Notes under the pieces: model-generated
What the model was told of the DNA's origin: nothing
Seen by the model: only the letters and a program-made list of their open reading frames with translations
Database searches by the model: none
Made by a program: the position numbers and the translations under genes
Source of the DNA: Allobosea sp. ASV33
GTDB taxonomy: Bacteria > Pseudomonadota > Alphaproteobacteria > Rhizobiales > Beijerinckiaceae
Length of the DNA stretch: 64,000 nucleotides
Reading direction: 5' to 3'
Assembly (NCBI RefSeq): GCF_016428755.1
Contig: NZ_JAELTI010000011.1
Location: 1 to 64,000, forward strand
Part shown: piece by piece, positions 45,743 to 56,721 of the stretch
Layout: each line of letters opens with the position of its first letter
Numbering within the stretch: the first letter of the stretch is position 1

Positions 45743-46216
45743 ATGAACGCCGCCGATACCCGCCTCGCCGAACTCGGCATCACCCTGCCGTCCCCGGCCG
45801 CGCCCATCGCCAACTATGTGCCCTATGTGATCACCGGCAACCTGCTGGTCATCTCGGGCCAGCTCTGCTTCGGGCTCGACGGCAAGCTCGCGGACAAGCA
45901 CAAGGGCAAGCTCGGCGCCGAGATCTTCAACGAGGCCGGGCTGGAGGCCGCCCGCCTCTGCGCCATCAACGTGCTGGCCCAGGCCAAGGCCGCGCTCGGC
46001 GGCGATCTCGGCCGCATCGTGCGCTGCGTCCGCCTGGGCGGCTTCATCAACGCCGCCCCGCATTTCGCCGCGCTGCCGGCGATCATGAACGGCGCCTCCG
46101 ACCTGATGGTCGAAGTGCTCGGCGACAAGGGGCGCCATGCCCGCTCGACCATCGGCGTCGCCGAACTGCCGGCCGATGCCGCCGTCGAGGTCGAAGCGAT
46201 GTTCGAGATCGCCTGA
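45743..46216 (+). CDS. RidA-family protein (YjgF-like)
   Basis: A 157-residue member of the RidA/YjgF/UK114 superfamily, longer subtype. Segments IANYVPYVITGNLLVISGQLCF and RSTIGVAELPADAAVEVEAMFEI are typical, with Arg and Glu in the positions used for imine hydrolysis. Such enzymes remove reactive enamines/imines made by PLP enzymes. GGAG lies before the ATG. Its stop overlaps the next ATG by 1 bp, heading a string of four coupled genes. Confidence 0.92.
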   Translation: MNAADTRLAELGITLPSPAAPIANYVPYVITGNLLVISGQLCFGLDGKLADKHKGKLGAEIFNEAGLEAARLCAINVLAQAKAALGGDLGRIVRCVRLGGFINAAPHFAALPAIMNGASDLMVEVLGDKGRHARSTIGVAELPADAAVEVEAMFEIA

Positions 46217-46991
46217 TGTCGGCAGGCACGCTCAAGAACGCCGGCCGGCCCGACCTGGGCTGGCTGGTGGCAAGGCCGATCGCCCATCGCGGCCTGCATG
46301 ATCTCGCGGCCGGCGTGATCGAGAACAGTCCGTCTGCCGCCACGGCCGCGATCGCCGGCAACTTCGGCATCGAATGCGACGTCCAGCTCACCGCTGATGG
46401 CGAGGCGGTCGTCTTCCACGATTTCGTGCTCGACCGCCTGACGGGCGAGACCGGCGAAGTCGTCGCGCGCAAGGCGGCGGAACTCAATGCGATCACGCTG
46501 AAAGGCTCCAGCGACCGCATCCTGACGCTTTCTGCCTTCCTCGACCTGATCGGCGGGCGCGTCCCCCTCGTCATCGAGATCAAGAGCCGCTTCGACGGCA
46601 ATCTGGCTCTCACCAGGCGGACCGTCGAGGTCGTCTCGGGCTACAAGGCTCACCCGATCGTGATCAAATCCTTCGATCCCGAGATCGTGACGGCGCTCCG
46701 CGAACTCGCCCCCGAGATTCCGCGCGGCATCGTCGCGATGAACGCCTATGATTACGGCGACTATGACAAGCTCTCAGTTGCCCGGAAGCATGCCCTCGCC
46801 AATCTCCTGCACTTCACCGAGAGCCGGCCGGACTTCATCTCCTGGAAGGTCACCGATCTCGACAGCGCCGCGCCCTATCTCTGCCGCAACGCGCTGGGGC
46901 TGCCGCTGATGAGCTGGACCGTGCGTACGCCGGAAGAGCGGCAGCGGGCCGCCGCCATGGCCGACCAGATGGTCTTCGAGGGTTTTCGCCC

Positions 46992-46995
<4 letters not shown>
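46216..46995 (+). CDS. Glycerophosphodiester phosphodiesterase family protein
   Basis: A 259-residue TIM-barrel GDPD protein. The catalytic segments are in place: PIAHRGLHD, ENSPSA, GIECDVQLTADGEAVVFHDFVLDRLTG and VIEIKS. It would split glycerophosphodiesters to glycerol-3-phosphate and an alcohol. No signal peptide, so cytoplasmic. It starts on the RidA stop and its stop is overlapped by the next gene's TTG. Confidence 0.93.
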
Positions 46996-48222
<1,227 letters not shown>

Positions 48223-48230
<8 letters not shown>

Positions 48231-48999
48231 CGCCGCGCTCGCAAATCCGGTCTCAACGGCGCCCGTGTTCTGCGAGGACGACGAGCTCGGCTATCGCCGC
48301 AGCCTCACCGATTTCACGAGCCCGCTGATGCTCGACGAGAGCTACCGGCTGGCGCATCTCCCGCTGGTCGCGCCGGAGCACCCCGGAATCATCGCCCGGC
48401 GCGAGGGCAAGTTCTACGAGATGGGCCGCCACCCGGTCGTCTACTCGCTGGTCCTGCCGGTCGAGGACGGCACCTTACGCGCCTCCCCAGCCTTCGTCGC
48501 GCTGGAGGCCGAACTGAAGGCCGCGCCCTTCGCCGGCAAGATCGCCTGGGACATCCTGCCGAAGCGCCAGGATCGCCTGCACGCGACGGTCTGCGGTTCG
48601 CTCAGCCTTGCCGAGCCGCCCACGATCACCGCGGAAACCCGCGAAGCCCTGCGCAAGATCGAGCCCTTCACGGTCGAGCTGCGCGGGCTCTTCTCCGGCA
48701 ACGTCAATCGCGGCCGGCTGTACCTGCCGGTCTATCCGGAGAAGCGCGCCGGCCGAAACGCGTTGCAGGACGTGCAGGCCGCCTTCGGCCGGGCGCCGGG
48801 CGACCTCTGGCTTGTGGGTCTCTACAACTTCATCGACGATCTCGATGCCGACGAGACCGCCGCGCTGGCCGGCATCGTCTCGCGCTGGTGGGGCACGTCC
48901 CTGCTCAACCTCACCGTGAGCGAGCTTCAGGTGATGGGCGCGAGCGACGATCTCGTGCTCGACGCCCATGTCGAAGCCGTGCTGCCGCTCGGCGCTTGA
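48223..48999 (+). CDS. Hypothetical protein, possibly degenerate 2H phosphoesterase-like
   Basis: A 258-residue protein not confidently recognised. RLHATVCG looks like the first His-x-Thr of a 2H phosphoesterase (2'-5' RNA ligase) fold, while the position expected for the second motif reads LNLTVSEL, with Asn for His. PEKRAGRNALQDVQAAFGR and the LYNFIDDLDADE stretch are unassigned. It is translated in a coupled string with RidA, GDPD and FemAB-like genes. Confidence 0.75.
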
Positions 49000-49088
49000 G
49001 GCGGAGCGATCAGCCGGCCCGCGGCCTTGACGCACCGGCTGGGGCGCCTCAGCTTGCGCCCTCCTTTTCCGATCCTGCCGGACCCGCC

Positions 49089-49517
49089 ATGACCGCCTAT
49101 GATCAATCCAACGTCTTCGCCAAGATCCTGCGTGGCGAACTGCCCTCCCACACGGTCTACGAAGACGCCGAGACGCTGGCGATCATGGACATCATGCCGC
49201 GCGCCGACGGCCATGTGCTGGTGATCCCGAAGGCACCCTGCCGCAACATCTTCGATGCCCCCGCCGATGCGCTGAATGCGGTCGCGCTGACCACGCAGAA
49301 GTTGGCGCGGGCGGTGAAGGCCGCCTTCTCGGCCGAGGGCGTGACCATCCAGCAGTTCAACGAGGCCGCCGGCGGCCAGGTCGTGTTCCATCTCCATGTC
49401 CACGTCATGCCGCGTTTCGAGGGCGTGGCGCTGCGCCCGCATACCGGCGCGATGGAGAAGAACGAGGTTCTCGCCAGCAATGCCGAGAAAATCCGCGAGG
49501 CCCTGAAAAAAATCTGA
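49089..49517 (+). CDS. HIT-family nucleotide-binding hydrolase (HinT-like)
   Basis: A 142-residue histidine-triad protein. The active site HLHVHVMP is exact and the N-terminal NVFAKILRGELPSHTVYED and IMPRADGHVLVIPK are typical of the HinT branch that hydrolyses AMP-lysine-like phosphoramidates. The ATG at 49089 matches the family start. It stands alone between the four-gene string and the ECF41 region. Confidence 0.94.
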   Translation: MTAYDQSNVFAKILRGELPSHTVYEDAETLAIMDIMPRADGHVLVIPKAPCRNIFDAPADALNAVALTTQKLARAVKAAFSAEGVTIQQFNEAAGGQVVFHLHVHVMPRFEGVALRPHTGAMEKNEVLASNAEKIREALKKI

Positions 49518-49524
49518 CGGACCA

Positions 49525-49551
49525 TGTCACAGCGCGGCGCGCCGCCTCGTC
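49525..49551 (+). promoter_or_regulatory. ECF41-type promoter
   Basis: TGTCACA (49525-49531) and CGTC (49548-49551) are separated by exactly 16 bp. This is the published recognition pattern of ECF41 sigma factors (TGTCACA-n16-CGTC). It lies 28 bp before the start of the carboxymuconolactone-decarboxylase-like gene that precedes the ECF41 gene itself. Confidence 0.8.
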
Positions 49552-49579
49552 TTGTCGTCATCAACCGATGGAGACAATC

Positions 49580-50050
49580 ATGAGCCAACGCCTCAACGCC
49601 TTCCAGATCGCGCCCGAAGCCTACAAGGCGATGCTGGTCCTGCAGGACTACATCAACAAGTCGGCCCTCGAGCACAGCCTGATGGAGCTGGTGAAGATCC
49701 GCGCCTCGCAGATCAACCGCTGCGCCTATTGCCTGCACATGCATGTGCTCGATGCGCGCAAGGCCGGCGAGAGCGAGGCGCGCATCAACCTGCTCAATGC
49801 CTGGGAGGAGTCCGAGCTCTATACGCCGCGCGAGCGCGCCGCGCTGCGCTGGACGGAAGAGCTGACGCGCGTGGCCGAGCGGAGCCCGAGCGACGCAGCT
49901 TACGCGGAGCTCCGGGAGCACTTCAACGAGAAGGACAGCGTCGATCTGTCCTTCGCCATCGGCGCGATCAACACCTGGAACCGCATCAATTGCGGGTTCC
50001 GCACGCGCCACCCGGCCGACCGGCTGCGCCAGACCGAGGCTGCCGCCTGA
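49580..50050 (+). CDS. Carboxymuconolactone decarboxylase/AhpD-like protein (ECF41 partner)
   Basis: A 156-residue alpha-helical protein. The redox motif is present as NRCAYCLHMHVLDARKAG (CxxC with the downstream His), as in AhpD-like peroxidase/reductase proteins of the CMD family. ATG 49580 has GGAG 6 bp upstream; ATG 49568 is less likely. Such genes are the standard partner (the COE group) of ECF41 sigma genes, which follow 19 bp later. Probably a redox or detoxification target of that sigma factor. Confidence 0.93.
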   Translation: MSQRLNAFQIAPEAYKAMLVLQDYINKSALEHSLMELVKIRASQINRCAYCLHMHVLDARKAGESEARINLLNAWEESELYTPRERAALRWTEELTRVAERSPSDAAYAELREHFNEKDSVDLSFAIGAINTWNRINCGFRTRHPADRLRQTEAAA

Positions 50051-50069
50051 TGACACCGCCCCGGCGCGC

Positions 50070-50960
50070 ATGACGGGCGCGGCCGCCAACCCCTTCGAGG
50101 CAAACCGGTCCTACCTGACCCGCCTCGCCTACCGCATGCTCGGCTCGCTCAGCGATGCCGAGGATGTGGTGCAGGACGCTTGGCTGCGCTGGCACGGAAC
50201 CGCGCCCGAGGCGATCGCGAACCCGCGCGCCTGGCTTGGGCGCGTGGTGACGCGGCTCTGCCTCGACCTGATGAAATCAGCGCGGCGCAAGCGCGAGACC
50301 TATGTCGGCGCCTGGCTGCCAGAGCCGCTGATCGAGTCAATCGGCGCCGCTCCGAGCCCGGATGAGGCGATCGACGTGCCTTATGCGCTCCAGCTCGCGC
50401 TGGAGCGGCTTTCGCCATTGGAGCGTGCCGCCTTCCTGCTGCACGACGTCTTCGACCTGCCCTTTTCCGAAATCGCCGAAACGCTCGGGCGCAACGAAGC
50501 CGCCGGCCGGCAGCTCGTCTCGCGGGCGCGCCGCCATGCCCGCGACGAGGACGGCCCGCGCCATCCGCTCTCGCCCGACGAGGCCCGGCGCTATGCCCAG
50601 GCCTTCTTCGAAGCGGCCCACGGTACCGATGCCACGATCCTGAAGAGTATGCTCGCCCATGATGCGATCCTGCGCGCCGACGGCGGCGGCAAGGTCAATT
50701 CCGTGCTCAACCCGATCCTCGGCAGCGACAGGATCGGCCGCTTCTTCGAAGGCATCGGCCGCCATGTCGAACGGGAGGGCCGCTCGACCACGCGCTATGA
50801 GTTCGTGACGATCAACGGCCTGCCCGGCTATGTCAGCCTGGAGCGCGGCGAGACCGTACAGGCGATGGCGCTCGACATCCGCGACGGGGCGGTGGCCGCG
50901 ATCTACATCATCCGCAACCCCGACAAGCTCGGCCATGTCCGGCGGTTGCTGGAAGCTTAG
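50070..50960 (+). CDS. ECF41-family sigma factor with SnoaL-like C-terminal domain
   Basis: A 296-residue extracytoplasmic-function sigma factor. Sigma-2 (about 10-75; LAYRMLGSLSDAEDVVQDAWLRW) and sigma-4 (about 110-160) are followed by a SnoaL-like extension. All three ECF41 hallmarks can be read: WLPEP between sigma-2 and sigma-4, DGGGK in the extension and NPDKL at the end. The extension is known to regulate activity instead of an anti-sigma factor, and none is encoded nearby. Probably autoregulated through the promoter at 49525. Confidence 0.95.
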   Translation: MTGAAANPFEANRSYLTRLAYRMLGSLSDAEDVVQDAWLRWHGTAPEAIANPRAWLGRVVTRLCLDLMKSARRKRETYVGAWLPEPLIESIGAAPSPDEAIDVPYALQLALERLSPLERAAFLLHDVFDLPFSEIAETLGRNEAAGRQLVSRARRHARDEDGPRHPLSPDEARRYAQAFFEAAHGTDATILKSMLAHDAILRADGGGKVNSVLNPILGSDRIGRFFEGIGRHVEREGRSTTRYEFVTINGLPGYVSLERGETVQAMALDIRDGAVAAIYIIRNPDKLGHVRRLLEA

Positions 50961-50978
50961 ACAGTACGGACCACGACC

Positions 50979-51108
50979 GTCATTCCGGGGCTTCGCGTAG
51001 CGAAGAGCCCCGGAACCCGCGACCGGGTGAGACTTCTCACGCGGAGTTGCAGAGCGCTCGGCCCGTCGTGGATTCCGGGTTCGCGCCTCCGGCGCGCCCC
51101 GGAATGAC
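50979..51108. repeat. Intergenic palindromic repeat element (copy 2)
   Basis: Outer arms GTCATTCCGGGG (50979-50990) and CCCCGGAATGAC (51097-51108) are perfect. An inner hairpin CCGGGGCT...AGCCCCGG (50986-51013) nests in the left half. It fills the gap between the ECF41 gene and azlD, which converge. Same family as the copies at 41080 and 57933. Confidence 0.7.
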
Positions 51109-51118
51109 AGCGTTGTGC

Positions 51119-51478
51119 CTAGCCCGCGAACAGCCAGACACCTGCGATCAGGACGGTCTCGCCGGCCAAGACCGCGAGCATCATCCGGCGCTTGTCGACG
51201 AACATGATGCCGGCAGCCGCCGCCAGCGCCGCGACGCGCACCAGGGCCGGAGCCGTCGCGAGCACGCCCGGCGGCGAGACGATCAGCTTGGCGACGATCC
51301 CTGCGAGCAGCGCGGTCGCAACCGCCCTCACCCATTCGAGCAGCGGCGAGTCGGTGGAAAGCCGGCGCGCGAAGCCGACGGCAAGCCAGCGCCAGATCTC
51401 CGTTGGCAGCACGGCGAAGAGCATCAGCGCGAGATAGGGCCAGAGCGGCCCGTCGAGCATGGCGATCGGCTGGGTCAT
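51119..51478 (-). CDS. azlD: AzlD-family branched-chain amino acid exporter subunit
   Basis: A 119-residue hydrophobic protein with about four membrane segments (LALMLFAVLPTEIWRWLAVG; ATALLAGIVAKLIV; VRVAALAAAAGIMFV; AVLAGETVLIAGVWLF). This is the AzlD partner that works with AzlC in exporting branched-chain amino acids or analogues. Its ATG overlaps the azlC stop by 4 bp. Confidence 0.88.
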   Translation of the reverse strand: MTQPIAMLDGPLWPYLALMLFAVLPTEIWRWLAVGFARRLSTDSPLLEWVRAVATALLAGIVAKLIVSPPGVLATAPALVRVAALAAAAGIMFVDKRRMMLAVLAGETVLIAGVWLFAG

Positions 51479-52197
51479 GCCGGCCTCCGCTTCCGTCCGA
51501 TCAGGAAGGCAACGCTTCCGGCGACGAGCCCCGCGACGATCAGGTCGAAGCCGCCGCCGATGAAGCGCTCGCAGATCGGCGCCAGCGCAAGGCCAAGCAG
51601 CAGCGCCGCCGCGTCGCCGCGATGGCGCAATCCGCCCATCAGCGAGACCAGGAAGAACATCGGCGTCAGGCAGAGCAACCCCGCGGCGAAGGGGATGGGC
51701 AGCGCGCCGAGCAGGTAATAACCCGCGAAAGTGCCGACCGAGCTCACCGCCATGCAGGTATTGGCAAAGCCGAGAAAATAGGCGACGCGCTGATGCGGGG
51801 CGATGGCGGGCAGGCGCCGCAGGCCCTCGCTCCAGGCCGTGACCGCGACGTAATGTGCCAGGAAGAGCTGCTGCCAGACGCTCTGGCCGGGCCGGCGCAG
51901 CAGCGGCAGGATCGCCATCGTCATCGGCAGGAAGCGTAACGAGGCGAAGGCGATCGCGATCAGGATGGCGCTCCAGGCCGCCCCCGCCGCGATCGAGGCG
52001 AAGAACAGAACCTGGGAAGGTCCGGCCCAGACCAGGATGGTCGAGAGCACGGCGACATCGACGGGATAGCCGACATCGCGGGCGAGCGAGCCGATGCCGA
52101 TCAATCCGAAGCCGACGATCCAGGCCGGCAGCGTCAGCGCATCACGCATGCCGGCCAACGCCACGCGCTGCCAGCTCCAGTCGGCGGATACGCTCAT
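51475..52197 (-). CDS. azlC: AzlC-family branched-chain amino acid exporter subunit
   Basis: A 240-residue membrane protein. GMRDALTLPAWIVGFGLIGIG and AVLSTILVWAGPSQVLFF are the family N-terminal region; FASLRFLPMTMAILPLL follows. About six membrane segments. It pairs with the overlapping azlD gene. The 144 bp upstream (52198-52341) show no clear structure. No Lrp-type regulator is adjacent. Confidence 0.92.
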   Translation of the reverse strand: MSVSADWSWQRVALAGMRDALTLPAWIVGFGLIGIGSLARDVGYPVDVAVLSTILVWAGPSQVLFFASIAAGAAWSAILIAIAFASLRFLPMTMAILPLLRRPGQSVWQQLFLAHYVAVTAWSEGLRRLPAIAPHQRVAYFLGFANTCMAVSSVGTFAGYYLLGALPIPFAAGLLCLTPMFFLVSLMGGLRHRGDAAALLLGLALAPICERFIGGGFDLIVAGLVAGSVAFLIGRKRRPA

Positions 52198-52341
52198 GAG
52201 ATCATCGCTGCGGGACGGCTCGACTCAGGTTGCGGCCCGGAAGAACGAGCCGTTTCCTCTATCGTCCATGCACGCGACGCTTGCATAGGCGTCGGTAAGC
52301 CGGCCAGCCCTGCGATTGCTGCAGGGAGGGCGCCCGGCCCG

Positions 52342-52641
52342 TCAGCCCTTGCCGCCCTTCATCGCGATCGCGATGAGCTCATTGGCAAAGTCGATCAGCT
52401 CCTTGGGGATGCCGCCGACAGCCTTCACGCCGAGATAGATCAGGTAGATGAAGGCCGGCACCAGGATCCAGCCCAGCACTTCCTCGAAGATCTTGCGGCG
52501 GCGGCGGCGGCGGTCCCGCTTCTCGAACCAGCCGAGCTTTTCCTTCTTCGGCCGTGCGGGCGCGGCAGGCGTCGCCGGGGTATCCTGAAGCACCTCGCCG
52601 CTTTCGGCGGCGAGGCTCGCGGTCTTGCGCTTGAACAACAC
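52342..52641 (-). CDS. Small basic membrane protein behind clpA
   Basis: A 99-residue protein not recognised. A basic cluster (KRDRRRRRRKIFEEV) precedes one membrane segment, ILVPAFIYLIYLGVKAV, which suggests a cytoplasmic basic N-terminus; the tail is short and helical. Start is GTG, 4 bp after the clpA stop, with GAAGG upstream inside clpA. It is likely co-transcribed with clpA and the pair may be an annotation clue for membrane-linked proteolysis, but function is unknown. Confidence 0.75.
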   Translation of the reverse strand: MLFKRKTASLAAESGEVLQDTPATPAAPARPKKEKLGWFEKRDRRRRRRKIFEEVLGWILVPAFIYLIYLGVKAVGGIPKELIDFANELIAIAMKGGKG

Positions 52642-52645
52642 GTTC

Positions 52646-55174
52646 TCAGGCCTTCGTCAGCGGAACCTTCGGCACGGTGCGGACGCTCTTGGCCGAGGCC
52701 TTCGGAGTATCACCGCCCGTTCCATCGGGAGTGCCGCCACCTTTAGGGCCTCGCCGCGGCGGAGTCTTGGTCGTTTTGCCGGCAGACGCAGCTTTTGCGC
52801 GCGGCTTCGGCACGCGCTTGGCCGTGGCAGCCTCGACATCCTTCTCCGGCTTGGGCTTGGCCGGGCCGTCCGGGAATTCGAGGCCGAGCACCTTGATGCC
52901 GGTCTCGGACGGGACGACGACGACCTTGACCGCGCCGCCGTTCTTGAGGCGCCCGAACAGCACCTCGTCGGCCAGCGGCGTCTTGATCGTCTGCTGGATC
53001 AGGCGCGCCATCGGGCGGGCGCCCATCGCCTCGTCATAGCCGTTCTCGACCAGCCATTCGCGCGCCTCGTCCGAGAGCTCGATCGTGACGTTGCGGTCGG
53101 CGAGCTGCGCTTCGAGCTGTAGCACGAACTTGTCGACGACGCGGGCGACCACCGTCTTGGGCAGATGGCCGAAGGAGATGACCGAATCGAGCCGGTTGCG
53201 GAATTCCGGCGCGAACAGCTTGTTGATCGCCTCGGTATCGTCGCCCTCGCGCTTGGTCCGGGTGAAGCCATAGGCGTTGCGGGCCATGTCGGCGGCGCCG
53301 GCATTGGTCGTCATGATCAGGATGACGTTCCTGAAATCGACCTGCTTGCCGTTATTGTCGGTCAGCTTGCCGTGGTCCATCACCTGCAGGAGGATGTTGA
53401 ACAGGTCGGGATGGGCCTTCTCGATCTCGTCGAGCAGCAGCACGCTGTGCGGATGCTGGTCGATCTGATCGGTCAGGAGCCCGCCCTGGTCGAAGCCGAC
53501 ATAGCCCGGAGGCGCGCCGATCAACCGCGAGACGGTGTGGCGCTCCATATACTCGGACATGTCGAAGCGGATCAGCTCGACGCCGAGCGAGGAGGCGAGC
53601 TGGCGCGCGACCTCGGTCTTGCCGACGCCGGTCGGGCCGGCGAAGAGATAGCAGCCGATCGGCTTTTCGCCGTCGCGCAAGCCGGCGCGGGCGAGCTTGA
53701 TCGAGGAGGACAGGGCCTCGATCGCCTTCTCCTGCCCGTAGACGGTGCGCTTCAGCGTGGTCTCGAGATTGCGCAGCACCTCGGCGTCGTCCTTGGAGAC
53801 GGTCTTGGCCGGGATGCGCGCCATGGTCGCGATCGCCGCCTCGATCTCCTTGACGCCGATCGTCTTCTTGCGCTTCGCCTCGGTCACCAGCATCTGCGAG
53901 GCGCCGGTCTCGTCGATCACGTCGATCGCCTTGTCCGGCAGCTTGCGGTCATGGATGTAGCGGGCCGAGAGCTCCACCGCCGCCTTGATGGCGTCGTTGG
54001 TGTAGCGCAGCTTGTGGAACTCCTCGAAATAGGGCTTCAGCCCCTTGAGGATCTCGATCGTGTCCGGGACCGACGGTTCGTTGACGTCGATCTTCTGGAA
54101 GCGGCGCACCAGCGCCCGGTCCTTCTCGAAATACTGGCGGTATTCTTTGTAGGTGGTGGAGCCGATGCAGCGCAGCGAGCCCGAGGCCAGCGCAGGCTTC
54201 AGCAGGTTCGAGGCGTCCATCGCGCCGCCCGAGGTCGCACCGGCGCCGATCACCGTGTGGATCTCGTCGATGAACATGATCGCCTTCGGGTGCTGCTCGA
54301 TCTCCTTCATCACCTGCTTGAGGCGCTCTTCGAAATCGCCGCGATAGCGCGTGCCGGCGAGCAGCGTGCCCATGTCGAGCGAGAAGACGGTCGCGTCCTC
54401 CAGCACCTCCGGCACCTCGCCGCGCGTGATCTTGAGGGCGAGGCCCTCGGCGATCGCGGTCTTGCCGACGCCGGGGTCGCCGACCAGCAGCGGATTGTTC
54501 TTCTGGCGGCGGCAGAGGATCTGGATCGTTCGCTGCACCTCGGCCTCGCGGCCGATAAGCGGATCGATGCGCCCGTCCCTCGCCTTGCGGTTGAGATTGA
54601 CGCAGTAAGCGTCGAGCGCGCTTTCCTTTTTCTTCTTGTCCTTGTCCTCGGGCTGGCCCTGCTCGGAGCGCTGCTCGCGCTGCGGCTCGCCCTCCTCCTC
54701 GGAGCCGCGCACGGGCCGGCTCTCGCTGGCGCCGGGGCGCTTGGCGATGCCGTGGCTGATATAGTTGACCGCGTCGTAGCGGGTCATGTCCTGCTCCTGC
54801 AGGAAGTACGCCGCATGGCTCTCGCGCTCGGCGAACATCGCGACGAGCACGTTGGCGCCGGTCACCTCTTCGCGACCGGACGATTGGACATGGATCACCG
54901 CGCGCTGGATGACGCGCTGGAAGCCGGCGGTCGGCTTGGAATCGTCACGTCCGTCGGTGACGAGATTGGTCAATTCCGCGTCGATATAATCGACGAGGTT
55001 GCGCCTGAGCAGGTCGAGATCGACGCTGCAGGCGCGCATCACCGCCGCCGCGTCCTGGTCGTCGACCAGCGCGAGCAAAAGGTGTTCGAGGGTGGCGTAT
55101 TCGTGACGGCGCTCGTTGGCGAGGGCCAGAGCCCGGTGAAGCGCCTGTTCGAGACTGCGCGAGAAACTCGGCAA
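52646..55174 (-). CDS. clpA: ATP-dependent Clp protease ATP-binding subunit ClpA
   Basis: An 842-residue AAA+ unfoldase that feeds proteins to ClpP. N-domain (1-145), then AAA1 with Walker [10 protein letters not shown] and Walker [10 protein letters not shown], and AAA2 with GPTGVGKTE and [13 protein letters not shown]. The extended C-terminal tail (about 755-842) is Lys/Pro/Ala/Gly-rich and longer than in E. coli ClpA. Start is TTG with GGAGCG upstream, matching the family start [10 protein letters not shown]. The adaptor gene clpS lies 46 bp upstream. Confidence 0.95.
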   Translation of the reverse strand: MPSFSRSLEQALHRALALANERRHEYATLEHLLLALVDDQDAAAVMRACSVDLDLLRRNLVDYIDAELTNLVTDGRDDSKPTAGFQRVIQRAVIHVQSSGREEVTGANVLVAMFAERESHAAYFLQEQDMTRYDAVNYISHGIAKRPGASESRPVRGSEEEGEPQREQRSEQGQPEDKDKKKKESALDAYCVNLNRKARDGRIDPLIGREAEVQRTIQILCRRQKNNPLLVGDPGVGKTAIAEGLALKITRGEVPEVLEDATVFSLDMGTLLAGTRYRGDFEERLKQVMKEIEQHPKAIMFIDEIHTVIGAGATSGGAMDASNLLKPALASGSLRCIGSTTYKEYRQYFEKDRALVRRFQKIDVNEPSVPDTIEILKGLKPYFEEFHKLRYTNDAIKAAVELSARYIHDRKLPDKAIDVIDETGASQMLVTEAKRKKTIGVKEIEAAIATMARIPAKTVSKDDAEVLRNLETTLKRTVYGQEKAIEALSSSIKLARAGLRDGEKPIGCYLFAGPTGVGKTEVARQLASSLGVELIRFDMSEYMERHTVSRLIGAPPGYVGFDQGGLLTDQIDQHPHSVLLLDEIEKAHPDLFNILLQVMDHGKLTDNNGKQVDFRNVILIMTTNAGAADMARNAYGFTRTKREGDDTEAINKLFAPEFRNRLDSVISFGHLPKTVVARVVDKFVLQLEAQLADRNVTIELSDEAREWLVENGYDEAMGARPMARLIQQTIKTPLADEVLFGRLKNGGAVKVVVVPSETGIKVLGLEFPDGPAKPKPEKDVEAATAKRVPKPRAKAASAGKTTKTPPRRGPKGGGTPDGTGGDTPKASAKSVRTVPKVPLTKA

Positions 55175-55220
55175 GGGGCGCGCTCCTATCTGATTTCCGA
55201 ATGAACTATCGAACCCAAGG

Positions 55221-55580
55221 CTACTTTTTCTCCATCACGCATTGCAGCGGATGCATGTGCTTGCGCGCCAGATCCATGACGAGCGTAACCTTGGTCTCGG
55301 CGACTTCGTAGGTAAAGACGCCGCATTCGCCGACGCCGTTCTGATGCACATGCATCATGATCTGCGTGGCTTCGGCGCGGTCCTTGTTGAAGAACCGCTC
55401 CAGAACGTGAACGACGAACTCCATCGGAGTGTAGTCGTCGTTGAGCAGCAGGACCCGGTAGAGATTGGGCTTGCGCGTCCGCGTCCGGGTGAGGACGGCG
55501 GTGCCGCTGCCCTCGCGCCCGTTGCCGTCGCGCCCGCCACCGTCGCTCGGCGGCTGGCCGCGCTTGGGACGGTCGGCCAT
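55221..55580 (-). CDS. clpS: ATP-dependent Clp protease adaptor ClpS
   Basis: A 119-residue N-end-rule adaptor that hands substrates to ClpA. The core begins [21 protein letters not shown]; the hydrophobic-pocket residues and [19 protein letters not shown] are conserved. The N-terminal tail here is Gly/Arg/Pro-rich and low in complexity. The frame stays open upstream with more ATGs (55646, 55649, 55682), and no start has a clear ribosome-binding site, so the true start is uncertain; the core is secure. Confidence 0.9.
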   Translation of the reverse strand: MADRPKRGQPPSDGGGRDGNGREGSGTAVLTRTRTRKPNLYRVLLLNDDYTPMEFVVHVLERFFNKDRAEATQIMMHVHQNGVGECGVFTYEVAETKVTLVMDLARKHMHPLQCVMEKK

Positions 55581-55848
55581 GACCGGCGCGTCGCTGGCGC
55601 GCACCGGCCGCCCGGCCTGCCTTGCTATGCCCTGGCCTGACTGCATCATTCCCGTCCGCGCCGTATCCATCCGATCCTGCATCGACAACCGAGATAGTGC
55701 TTCGCTAGCGAATTTACAGACCTCGCTCCCGCTTCGCCAGCCCGTTCGCAGCGAACATGGCCGATCCGCTCTCCGCAAGCCCGTCCTGACTTGACCCGGC
55801 AGGGTTCACGGACATAAGCCCGGCGGCCCGCTGGACAAGGACGCCGCC

Positions 55849-56721
55849 ATGACTCCCAACGCCATCGTGACCATCGGCGAGGATCTCGCCCGCCCCGTGC
55901 GCTTCGGCAACGCCTTGCCGCTCGCCCTGATCGCCGGCCCCTGCCAGATGGAAAGCCGCAACCACGCGCTCGAATGCGCGTTCGCGCTGAAGGAGATCGC
56001 GGCGGCGCTGAGCATCGGCCTCGTCTTCAAGGCCTCGTTCGACAAGGCCAACCGCACCAGCGTCAAGGGCGCCCGCGGCATGGGGATGAAGGCAGGCCTG
56101 CCGGTCTATGCTGAAATCCGCGAGCGCACCGGCCTGCCGGTCGTGACCGACGTGCACGAGGCCGACCAATGCGCGCCCGTGGCGGAGGTTGTCGACATCC
56201 TCCAGATCCCGGCCTTTCTCTGCCGCCAGACCGACCTGCTGGTCGCGGCCGCGAAGACCGGCCGCGTGGTCAACGTCAAGAAGGGCCAGTTCCTCGCGCC
56301 CTGGGACATGGTCAACGTCGCCGCCAAGGTGACCGAGAGCGGCAACCCGAACGTGATGCTGACCGAGCGGGGCGCCTCCTTCGGCTACAATGCGCTGGTC
56401 TCCGACATGCGCGCGCTCCCGACCATGGCCGAGATCGGCGCGCCCGTGATCTTCGACGCCACCCATTCGGTGCAGCAGCCCGGCGGCAAGGGCGCCTCGA
56501 CCGGCGGGCAGCGCGAATTCGTGCCGGTGCTGTCGCGCGCGGCAGTCGCGGTCGGCGTGGCCGGCCTCTTCATCGAGACCCATCCCGACCCCGACAAGGC
56601 GCCCTCGGACGGCCCCAACATGGTGCCGCTTTCCGAATTCCAGGCGTTGATCGCCGAGTTGCAGGGCTTCGACCGTCTCGCCAAGTCGCGGACCGCCCCG
56701 GCGGCGCGCGCCTATGTCTGA
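55849..56721 (+). CDS. kdsA: 3-deoxy-8-phosphooctulonate synthase KdsA
   Basis: A 290-residue class I aldolase-like enzyme making KDO-8-phosphate from arabinose-5-phosphate and phosphoenolpyruvate for lipopolysaccharide. Visible marks are [10 protein letters not shown] with the metal-type Cys, [20 protein letters not shown] and [16 protein letters not shown] lies 7 bp before ATG. Its last 8 bp overlap the MFS gene. In many alphaproteobacteria kdsA lies near eno, as it does here. Confidence 0.96.
   Translation: MTPNAIVTIGEDLARPVRFGNALPLALIAGPCQMESRNHALECAFALKEIAAALSIGLVFKASFDKANRTSVKGARGMGMKAGLPVYAEIRERTGLPVVTDVHEADQCAPVAEVVDILQIPAFLCRQTDLLVAAAKTGRVVNVKKGQFLAPWDMVNVAAKVTESGNPNVMLTERGASFGYNALVSDMRALPTMAEIGAPVIFDATHSVQQPGGKGASTGGQREFVPVLSRAAVAVGVAGLFIETHPDPDKAPSDGPNMVPLSEFQALIAELQGFDRLAKSRTAPAARAYV

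Noticed and set aside
53165-55204. 679-residue frame opposite clpA
   Set aside because: Antisense shadow of ClpA, whose Walker motifs are intact on the other strand.
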